A stretch of 64,000 nt of DNA, taken from Sphingorhabdus sp. EL138 (GTDB lineage: Bacteria; Pseudomonadota; Alphaproteobacteria; Sphingomonadales; Sphingomonadaceae). The stretch covers positions 310,001 to 374,000 of the forward strand of contig NZ_OGVD01000002.1 of the NCBI RefSeq assembly GCF_900258045.1, given 5' to 3'. Each line of letters opens with the position of its first letter. Position 1 is the first letter of the stretch. The position numbers and the translations under genes are program-made. Positions 50,103 through 59,574 of the stretch are shown here, one piece after another. The notes under the pieces are model-generated. The model saw only the letters and a program-made list of their open reading frames with translations, was not told the DNA's origin and made no database searches.

Positions 50103-50399
50103 ATGTTACAGCAAAAGAGTTTGACCAACGGTCCAGTGCTCACGCTGAGAGAGCATGAGATATTGGAGTTTATTGCGCAGGGGCTTTCGACCAAGGAAGT
50201 GGCGCAACATATCGATATTGCGCCGCGTACAGTGGATCGACATGTGGAGAATGTACGGCTGAAGTTAAGAGCAAAAAACCGCACGCATATGGTGGCTTGT
50301 GCCGTGATGGAAGGTCTTTTGCAGGTCAAGGTGGACAGGGAAGAGCATTCCTCTCCCAGCGCGTTCCCGCAGATGGATATGTCAGAACATGATGATTAA
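50103..50399 (+). CDS. Small LuxR-type HTH regulator
   Basis: 98 residues consisting of little more than a LuxR/GerE helix-turn-helix: LTLREHEILEFIAQGLSTKE, then IDIAPRTVDRHVENVRLKL and an acidic tail. No sensory or receiver domain. ATG 50103 is used (AAGG about 12 bases before); the adjacent GTG at 50100 is possible. Such single-domain regulators are typically controlled by their own level or by partner proteins. Between the amyloid-like locus and the beta-galactosidase, so its targets could be on either side. Confidence 0.75.
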   Translation: MLQQKSLTNGPVLTLREHEILEFIAQGLSTKEVAQHIDIAPRTVDRHVENVRLKLRAKNRTHMVACAVMEGLLQVKVDREEHSSPSAFPQMDMSEHDD

Positions 50400-50476
50400 G
50401 GTCTTTTTGAACGATATCATCGTCTGACTACATGACGCCTTTCCAATTTTTCCCAAATTCAGAATTGTTGTTTCCC

Positions 50477-50496
50477 CCTGCCGTACTGTAGGCAGG
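50477..50496 (+). promoter_or_regulatory. Hairpin overlapping the beta-galactosidase ribosome-binding region
   Basis: CCTGCC (50477-50482) pairs with GGCAGG (50491-50496) around an 8-base loop; the right arm carries the probable ribosome-binding purines just before ATG 50501. Could lower translation; may be chance. Confidence 0.3.
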
Positions 50497-50500
50497 TGTC

Positions 50501-53500
50501 ATGCGTTTGGATATTAAAGATATATTGCAACCCGAGCTGACGGATATCAACCGTTTGCCGTCGCGGGCGTCCTATACGCCCTTCACTACCGGTGAAGAGG
50601 CACTTCAGCAGAATTCGTCGTCTTCTTTATGCCGTTCACTGGACGGAGAATGGGAATTCCTGTTGGCTGACCGGCCCGGTGATGCGCCTGCAGGATGGGA
50701 AGGTCCGTCCCATGATACCGGCGGCTGGCGCTCCATCGTGGTGCCGGGCAGCTGGACGTGCCAGGGTACCAGCGATCTGCCGCAATATACCAATGTGCAG
50801 ATGCCTTTTTCCTACAAAGCCGCACCTGAAATACCGGATGAGAACCCGACGGGCCTCTATCGTACGTCCTTTGATTTGCCTGCTGATTGGAAAAACCGGA
50901 AAACAATCCTGCATGTCGGGGGTTTTGAAAGTGTCGCCTTGCTCTGGTGCAATGGTAAATTTGTCGGAATGGGCAAGGATTCCCGGTTGCCGAGCGAGTT
51001 TGATCTGTCACCTCATCTGGTCGAAGGGTCCAATCTTGTCGCAATCATGGTGATCAAATGGTCCGATGCTACATGGATCGAAGATCAGGACCACTGGTAT
51101 CATGGTGGGCTTCATCGCTCCGTATATCTTCAATCGCGTGGCGCTACCCATATTGCCGATCTGAGCGTGACCGCTGATTTTGATCCTGAAACGGGTTCCG
51201 GCAAGCTGCACCATATAGTCAAAATCGATGGTGCGTCCGCAGGATGGAAAGTGCGCGGCCAGCTATTGGGACCAGATGACAGTCTGATTGCCAAACTGGA
51301 CGATAGTCCGGTGATCCAGTTTCCCGATGGCAGTGTGTTCGAGCAATATACCGCCGCCTACAGTTTTGTTGATAACCGGGCGGAACTGAACGCGGAAATA
51401 GAGGATGTCCAGCCTTGGTCATCGGAAACGCCCGTGCTGTACAAGCTGGTGACCGAACTGGTCGATGATAAAGGCAATGTAACCGAAGCCAACGTTACAT
51501 CCGTCGGCTTTCGCAGGATCGAGGTCAGGGATCGCCAGCTCCTGATCAATGGCAAACCGATAGTCATCATTGGCGTTAACCGGCATGATCATCATCCTGA
51601 GACAGGCAAGACATCGACCGTTGAAGAGATGCGGGAAGAACTGCTGTTGATGCGTCGGCATAACATCAATGCCATCCGCACGGCTCATTATCCCAATGAT
51701 CACCGCTTGCTTGATCTGTGCGATGAGCTGGGATTCTATGTCATTGATGAAGCCAACGTGGAATGCCACGCCCGCTGGCAGGCGGTATCCAACGACCTGC
51801 GATACCAAAAAACGATTGTCGAACGAGTGATGCGAATGGTCTACCGGGACCGCAACCACGCAAGCGTCATTGGTTGGTCTTTGGGCAATGAATCCGGTCT
51901 TGGTCCAGCACATGATGCGGCCGCTGCCATGGTCCGGCGGATCGACAACACGCGCTTTCTGCACTACGAAGGCGCGATATTCCACCGGTTCCAGACCCTT
52001 ATGGGGGATCCGACGGAAAGCTCTCGCAATGCGCCCGATATGCGCGAACGGATGACCACCGATTTGATTTGCCCAATGTATCCTTCCATCGACTTCATTG
52101 TTGGTTGGGCACGCTGGGCAGAGGAAACCAAACTAGATGACCGGCCGATGATCCTGTGCGAGTTTTCTCATGCCATGGGTAACTCCAACGGCTCCATTGC
52201 GGATTATGTCGATGCTTTTTTTGCAGAACCAGCGCTCGGAGGCGGCTTTGTATGGGAGTGGCGGGATCACGGGTTTGCGATGACCGATGATGAGGGCCGG
52301 TTCTTCTGGGCCTATGGTGGGCATTTTGGCGATGACCCCAATGATGTGAATTTCTGTTGCGACGGTCTGGTCGGCCCGGATTTGACGCCGCATCCCGGAC
52401 TGCGCGAATATCAATGGGCTGCGCGACCGGTCCGCGGAGAATGGATCGGTCCGGGGGAAGTGCGCTTCACCAATCGTCGGGCTTTTACGGGAACGGATGA
52501 CCTTGAATTGACATGGACACTCCAGAAAAACGGGGTGGCAGTGGAAAGTGGCACGTTTCGACCCGATATTCCGGCGGGGCAAAGCGCGGTGGTGGCTATT
52601 GATCACGGTGCACCAACTGACAACGATGCCGAATGGCATTTGCTGACACAGTGGGCTTTGCGAAGAGCGACGCCCTGGGCGAAAGCAGGTCATATGGTCG
52701 GATGGGACCAGTTTGACCTGACCGCGAAACAGCATTCGCCTGCACCTGCGGAACAGGACTTTCGCTTGGCAGGATCACAACGGGTGACAGGCAATATTTC
52801 GGTCGGGCCGGTCAAGCTGGGTTTTGACGAAGAAGGTCGGATCGCATCGGTGGATGTGAATGGCCGGCGGATTGTTGATGGCGATATCACCGCCACACTC
52901 TGGCGTGCACCGATGGACAATGACGGTGGGAAGATCGGCTGGCGTGAGGAACGCCCCAGCAAACGGATGGAATGGGTGAACCATGGTCTGGACAAGCTCA
53001 AGATCAAGGCTTCTCCGGCACAATTTGTCGAACAGGACGGAAGAGCGTTGCTCGATTTCGAACGATCTTTGATGGGCGCTAACGGGGAGCAGGCGGCGCA
53101 CAGATCACGCTGGACACTGGACGCCAATGGTGCACGGGTTGATGAAGAAATTATCGTACCGGAAGCGTGGATTGATCTGCCCAGGGTTGGCATCCGGTTT
53201 ACGGTTCCGGCGGGGTTGGAAGAACTGGCATGGCTCGGTCTGGGGCCGGACGAGTCCTATCCTGATCGCATAGGTGCCCAAACCGTTGGTCTCTGGACTT
53301 CAAGGGTGACAGATCAGTATCATCCCTATGTTCTGCCACAGGAGCATGGCGCGCATGAACAGACCCGGTCGTTCACCCTGAAAGACCAAGCAGAACAGGG
53401 TTTTGAAATTGGGCTGCCTAGTCTCAGTTTTTCGGCCCGGCACCACCATGATGCGGATATCAGCAAGGCGACGACGATTGCCGATGTGATCCGGCGAGAC

Positions 53501-53629
53501 AGTGTCGAAGTGCATATCAGTGCGGCCATGCGCGGGGTCGGCACAGGCGCCTGCGGGCCTGATGCCCTGCCAGCTTATCGTGTTGGCCCGGGCAAATATA
53601 CCTTTCACTGGTTTATCAGACCGCTTTGA
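50501..53629 (+). CDS. lacZ: GH2 beta-galactosidase (LacZ-type)
   Basis: 1042 residues, close to the E. coli LacZ length. Domain order: jelly-roll sugar-binding domain (GLYRTSFDLPADW), immunoglobulin-like domain, TIM barrel with GVNRHDHHPETG, acid/base Glu464 in GWSLGNESGLGPAHD and nucleophile Glu554 in ILCEFSHAMGNSNG, then the C-terminal beta-sandwich (LGLGPDESYPDR). Hydrolyses terminal beta-galactosides; no signal peptide, so cytoplasmic. No permease is adjacent. A serine hydrolase gene follows after 30 bases. Confidence 0.93.
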   Translation: MRLDIKDILQPELTDINRLPSRASYTPFTTGEEALQQNSSSSLCRSLDGEWEFLLADRPGDAPAGWEGPSHDTGGWRSIVVPGSWTCQGTSDLPQYTNVQMPFSYKAAPEIPDENPTGLYRTSFDLPADWKNRKTILHVGGFESVALLWCNGKFVGMGKDSRLPSEFDLSPHLVEGSNLVAIMVIKWSDATWIEDQDHWYHGGLHRSVYLQSRGATHIADLSVTADFDPETGSGKLHHIVKIDGASAGWKVRGQLLGPDDSLIAKLDDSPVIQFPDGSVFEQYTAAYSFVDNRAELNAEIEDVQPWSSETPVLYKLVTELVDDKGNVTEANVTSVGFRRIEVRDRQLLINGKPIVIIGVNRHDHHPETGKTSTVEEMREELLLMRRHNINAIRTAHYPNDHRLLDLCDELGFYVIDEANVECHARWQAVSNDLRYQKTIVERVMRMVYRDRNHASVIGWSLGNESGLGPAHDAAAAMVRRIDNTRFLHYEGAIFHRFQTLMGDPTESSRNAPDMRERMTTDLICPMYPSIDFIVGWARWAEETKLDDRPMILCEFSHAMGNSNGSIADYVDAFFAEPALGGGFVWEWRDHGFAMTDDEGRFFWAYGGHFGDDPNDVNFCCDGLVGPDLTPHPGLREYQWAARPVRGEWIGPGEVRFTNRRAFTGTDDLELTWTLQKNGVAVESGTFRPDIPAGQSAVVAIDHGAPTDNDAEWHLLTQWALRRATPWAKAGHMVGWDQFDLTAKQHSPAPAEQDFRLAGSQRVTGNISVGPVKLGFDEEGRIASVDVNGRRIVDGDITATLWRAPMDNDGGKIGWREERPSKRMEWVNHGLDKLKIKASPAQFVEQDGRALLDFERSLMGANGEQAAHRSRWTLDANGARVDEEIIVPEAWIDLPRVGIRFTVPAGLEELAWLGLGPDESYPDRIGAQTVGLWTSRVTDQYHPYVLPQEHGAHEQTRSFTLKDQAEQGFEIGLPSLSFSARHHHDADISKATTIADVIRRDSVEVHISAAMRGVGTGACGPDALPAYRVGPGKYTFHWFIRPL

Positions 53630-53659
53630 CATTTTTTCGATTTCAGGAGCCTTTTTCAT

Positions 53660-54844
53660 ATGACAGCAAATATTGACGGTACGACCTCAGCGAAATTCAC
53701 GAGTATCAAAGATGAATTTGCCCGTAATTTTGCTGAGCGCGGAGAGGTTGGTGCATCCGTCTGTATCAGTGTGAACGGCGAAACGATCGTTGATCTTTGG
53801 GGCGGCATTGCTGATCCGGCAACCGATACACCCTGGGAAAGGGATACGATTTCGATTGTTTTTTCCTGTACCAAGGCTGCCACAGCGTTATGCGCGCACA
53901 TCCTGGTGGACCGCGGTCTGCTGAAATTGCACGCGCCGGTATCGGAATATTGGCCGGAATTTGCCAAAAACGGTAAAGAGACAACAACCGTGCAGATGAT
54001 GCTCAATCACGAAAGCGCGGTCCCGGCCTTTCGCGACCCGGTGAAGCCTGGCGGCTTTCTGGACTGGGACTATATGATCAAACGTCTCGAAGATGAGGAG
54101 GCTTTCTGGGAGCCTGGCACCCGCAACGGCTATCATATGGTCAATTTCGGCTGGACGGTTGGTGAGCTTGTCCGCCGGGTGTCGGGTAAATCTCTGGGCC
54201 AGTTTTTTCAGGATGAAGTTGCGGGGCCGTTGGGAGCAGATTTCTGGATCGGACTGCCAGAAGATGTGTCCCGACCGATCGCACCGATCATTGTCGCTAC
54301 ACCAGACCCAAAGGCGGAACTCAGCCCTTTCACGAAAAAACTCCTGACTGATCCCGATTCAATACAGGCGCTATCGTTTCTAAATAATGGCGGTTGGAAC
54401 CAGAACGACCCGGAGGCGCACAAGGCCGAAATTGGCGGGGCGGGCGGCCTCGCAAACGCACGCGGTCAAGTGGCTATGTATGAACCACTGGCGCTGGGTG
54501 GTTCGCACAAGGGGGTCACGCTGGTATCGCCAGAGCGGCTGGCATCGATGGCGCAGGTCTCAACGGCGACGCAGATTGATGCCACTTTGCTTGCACCGAC
54601 CCGCTTTGCTTCGGGTTTCATGAAATCGATGGACAACCGGGCCTATCCGGGCGGTGATCAGATGTCAGCTGTCCTGGGCAATTCCGCTTTTGGCCATGTT
54701 GGTGCCGGTGGTTCGATCGGCTTTGCCGACCCGGACTATGGTCTGGCCTTCAGCTACACGATGAACCAGATGGGCATGGGGCTCCTGCTCAATGATCGCG
54801 GCCAAAACCTGATCGATGAAACCTACAGGCTTTTGCGTGCTTAA
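53660..54844 (+). CDS. Serine hydrolase, beta-lactamase (class C)/EstB-like
   Basis: 394 residues. S-x-x-K nucleophile motif in IVFSCTKAATALCAH, a YHMVNFGWTVGELV segment equivalent to the Tyr-x-Asn motif, and HVGAGGSIGFAD in place of the KTG box. This pattern (HxG rather than KTG) marks the carboxylesterase branch (EstB-like, transesterases) rather than true beta-lactamases. No signal peptide, so cytoplasmic. AGGAG site upstream. May share a transcript with the beta-galactosidase; stops two bases before the convergent Lrp gene. Confidence 0.88.
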   Translation: MTANIDGTTSAKFTSIKDEFARNFAERGEVGASVCISVNGETIVDLWGGIADPATDTPWERDTISIVFSCTKAATALCAHILVDRGLLKLHAPVSEYWPEFAKNGKETTTVQMMLNHESAVPAFRDPVKPGGFLDWDYMIKRLEDEEAFWEPGTRNGYHMVNFGWTVGELVRRVSGKSLGQFFQDEVAGPLGADFWIGLPEDVSRPIAPIIVATPDPKAELSPFTKKLLTDPDSIQALSFLNNGGWNQNDPEAHKAEIGGAGGLANARGQVAMYEPLALGGSHKGVTLVSPERLASMAQVSTATQIDATLLAPTRFASGFMKSMDNRAYPGGDQMSAVLGNSAFGHVGAGGSIGFADPDYGLAFSYTMNQMGMGLLLNDRGQNLIDETYRLLRA

Positions 54845-54846
54845 GC

Positions 54847-55308
54847 CTAGGCGCGTTTGTCAGTCGGAGAACCCAGACAGATATGCGAGGTAATACTGCT
54901 GACCTGCGGCAGCGTTCCCAGCACGTCGGCATGAAAAGCTTTATAAGCGGCCAGGTCCGACACCTCGACGCGCAGCAGATATTCCACGGACCCCGTGATA
55001 TTGTGGCACTCTCGGACCTCTGAAGCCTTGGCGACCGCTCGCTCGAAAGCCTGCGCATCTTTCTTCAAATGTTCGGACAGCCCGACCATCACAAAAATCG
55101 TTATGGCGGCACCACGAACGACAGGATCAACAACCGCACGATAGCCCTTGATCAGGCCGGTGCGTTCCAATTCCTGCACCCGCCGCAAACAAGCGGATGC
55201 GGATAGCCCCACTTTTTGAGCCAGGTCAGTATTACTGATTCGTCCGTCTCGTTCTAGCTGGTGCAATATTTTGCGGCTAATGGCATCCAAATTTGTCATA
55301 TGTTGCAT
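54847..55308 (-). CDS. Lrp/AsnC-family transcriptional regulator
   Basis: 153 residues. N-terminal winged HTH (LDAISRKILHQLERDGRISN; TDLAQKVGLSASACLRRVQE) and a C-terminal RAM effector domain (FVMVGLSEHLKKDAQAFERA; CHNITGSVEYLLRVEV). Lrp-type proteins sense amino acids. It is divergent from the tryptophan/indoleamine dioxygenase gene with a 90-base gap, so it most likely controls that gene in response to tryptophan or a product. ATG 55299 is an alternative start. Confidence 0.9.
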   Translation of the reverse strand: MQHMTNLDAISRKILHQLERDGRISNTDLAQKVGLSASACLRRVQELERTGLIKGYRAVVDPVVRGAAITIFVMVGLSEHLKKDAQAFERAVAKASEVRECHNITGSVEYLLRVEVSDLAAYKAFHADVLGTLPQVSSITSHICLGSPTDKRA

Positions 55309-55398
55309 ATGATGGAATTTCGGCCGTCATAAGGCAAGCACATTGCGGCTTTTATAAGATAATATTGTGCATTCTAATTTTTCTACACGGAGTACAGG

Positions 55399-56568
55399 AT
55401 GGCCGCCTTCAATCTTGCCAATTATGATGTGACCGCAGAGCGCGGTTTTCTCTCTTCATTCAACCCGGACAAGGTTACGCTGCCATCAGAACTGCACCCG
55501 GTGCAGGATGCCGCCATGAGCTTACCGCGCACGCTCGTCTCTGGCGAACCCCGCCGGCATATCGAAAGGCTGGCTCCCCTTGATCTGACCGACTTTTGTG
55601 CCACCGCGACCCTGGCCGAGCGGCGCGTAGCGATGGTTCATTATTCGTTTTTGGTGCAAGCCTACGTCTGGGGCGAACCGGGTGCACCGAAAAAGCTTCC
55701 CCAATGCCTGGCTCTGCCGATCTGGCAATTGGGTGCATCCATAGAGCAACCACCGCTGCTTACCTATTCCAGCTATGTGCTCGACAATTGGGGCTTAATT
55801 GATGAGGCAGGCCCGATTGATTTGGCCAATACCTACATGATCCAGCCGTTTCTAGGTGGGCAGGATGAAGCATGGTTTGTCCTGATCCATGTTGCGATTG
55901 AAGCAAGGGCGGGGGAGATGCTGGCGTCCATACCTGCGCTTGTCGAAGCTTGCCGGAGTGGAGATACCGACGCGCTGGAGAACGGACTATCGGCGATGTC
56001 CGCGGTGTGGGATGATATGAATGACATTTTCGGCCGTATGCCGGAACGTTGCGACCCCTATGTCTATTTCCACCGCGTGCGGCCTTGGATTCATGGCTGG
56101 AAGGATAATCCGGCTCTCGCAGGCGGATTGATTTACGAAGGCGTTGAGGAGACAGGCGGCAAACCGCAGGTGTTTCGCGGTCAAACCGGATCGCAATCGT
56201 CCATTGTCCCGTCCATGGATGCGTTTCTAGGCATAGATCATGCGGGTGATCCGTTGCGCGAATATCTCGATCAACTTCATATTTACCGGCCGCCCGAGCA
56301 TCGCCAGTTTATAGACGATATTCGCGCGAACAGCGTTTTGCGATCTTTCGTCCAGTCAGCCGGTTCACCGATATTGAACCAACTTTATAACGACTGCGTA
56401 CAAAACCTGACCCGCTTCCGGACGCGGCATCTGGAATATGCGGCAAGCTATATCAACAAACAGTCCAAAGGCGGCGCTGGCAATACGTCAGATGTCGGAA
56501 CAGGCGGGACACCTTTCATGAAATATCTGAAAAAGCATCGGGACGAAGCATCTGCCCATATGCTTTAG
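55399..56568 (+). CDS. Indoleamine/tryptophan 2,3-dioxygenase (IDO-like)
   Basis: 389 residues of the haem dioxygenase superfamily. The proximal haem ligand is expected at His344 in RFRTRHLEYAASYINKQ; the C-terminal SDVGTGGTPFMKYLKKHRDE and FRGQTGSQSSIVPS match the IDO family rather than bacterial TDO (KynA, about 280 residues). Opens the indole ring of tryptophan to N-formylkynurenine. Formamidase and kynureninase are not nearby. Likely regulated by the divergent Lrp/AsnC protein. GGAG precedes the ATG. Its stop overlaps that of the NRDE gene. Confidence 0.88.
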   Translation: MAAFNLANYDVTAERGFLSSFNPDKVTLPSELHPVQDAAMSLPRTLVSGEPRRHIERLAPLDLTDFCATATLAERRVAMVHYSFLVQAYVWGEPGAPKKLPQCLALPIWQLGASIEQPPLLTYSSYVLDNWGLIDEAGPIDLANTYMIQPFLGGQDEAWFVLIHVAIEARAGEMLASIPALVEACRSGDTDALENGLSAMSAVWDDMNDIFGRMPERCDPYVYFHRVRPWIHGWKDNPALAGGLIYEGVEETGGKPQVFRGQTGSQSSIVPSMDAFLGIDHAGDPLREYLDQLHIYRPPEHRQFIDDIRANSVLRSFVQSAGSPILNQLYNDCVQNLTRFRTRHLEYAASYINKQSKGGAGNTSDVGTGGTPFMKYLKKHRDEASAHML

Positions 56569-57326
56569 ACGGGCCAGGAAAAGGTAAGGTTGGTTTCGCC
56601 TGTCGATTGAGCCGAAGGGGAATAACGTCGCTCGATAATCATTCCTGCGCCTTGATCATCAATGACCACCACGGTGCTGCAACGGGTGCCATAAACAGGA
56701 TTGCAAATAAAAACGCCGGAATATTCGGGTTCCAGTGCCGATTGACCAACGGTATCCACTGGTCTTGCGGGAGGAAAGGTCGTCTGGTCGGTGAGCGCAT
56801 TCAGCAATATTGCCGGATCATCGGATCCCTTTTCCATCCAGTTTGCCAATACCTGGTTGAGGTGCCCGGACTTTGGCCAGGGTCTGTCCAGCGGACCATT
56901 GGACAATCCATGGATTCCCGGTGTGAGAATCCCGCTTGTAGAACCCGGGCGGTTGGAATGTGCCAGCGCTTCTTCCCCATCAACCGTGATCAGATTGAAC
57001 GGATTAAAATCGGAAAAATCTGTGCTGGAGAGGTCTGAATAGAGGCCATCGCCAGACAAATAATCCTTTAAAAGATCACCGCGCGATGCCAGATCGGCAT
57101 CCGGTGTTCCTTGTCCGCTAAGGTTGGTGACGACGGCGAAGCGGCCTTGCTCGGACACACCAAGCCAGGTGCCACCGGCCTTTGTATCCCGGCCAGCCAG
57201 TAAATGACGGACACCGTCCCACCGGGTCAGCGGTTCCGCGGGCCGGGCATGCATTTCATCCCGGTTGCCTATGGCGATGAGTTTCCAGCGCGGATGGGCT
57301 TGCCAGGCAAAAGCGACGATACACAT
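56565..57326 (-). CDS. NRDE (TANGO2-like) family protein
   Basis: 253 residues starting MCIVAFAWQAHPRWKLIAIG followed by the family-defining NRDE (in GNRDEMHARP). The N-terminal Cys2 after Met removal suggests an Ntn-hydrolase-like mechanism. Eukaryotic TANGO2 relatives affect haem/lipid metabolism; bacterial function is undefined. Convergent with the dioxygenase gene and overlapping it by four bases at the stop codons. It is a stand-alone gene. Confidence 0.9.
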   Translation of the reverse strand: MCIVAFAWQAHPRWKLIAIGNRDEMHARPAEPLTRWDGVRHLLAGRDTKAGGTWLGVSEQGRFAVVTNLSGQGTPDADLASRGDLLKDYLSGDGLYSDLSSTDFSDFNPFNLITVDGEEALAHSNRPGSTSGILTPGIHGLSNGPLDRPWPKSGHLNQVLANWMEKGSDDPAILLNALTDQTTFPPARPVDTVGQSALEPEYSGVFICNPVYGTRCSTVVVIDDQGAGMIIERRYSPSAQSTGETNLTFSWPV

Positions 57327-57490
57327 TCATTCTCTATTGCCGAATGAAACAGGTTTGGCGATCAGATTCTGGTTGTCGGGAGGCCGGAAGAAATCGGCAA
57401 GTTGAACACCATGTCTGGCAAGCATAAGGGCATACGGCTGAAAAGAGGTATCGGCATCAGGGTTTGAAAGGCTAACAGATAGAATAATAG

Positions 57491-59548
<2,058 letters not shown>

Positions 59549-59574
59549 AGCGTTCCCGTTTTCTATAGCTCTAT

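Noticed and set aside
53660-54844. Antibiotic-resistance beta-lactamase
   Set aside because: S-x-x-K fold is shared with esterases; the KTG box is replaced by HVGAGG and there is no signal peptide, so the esterase branch is more likely.
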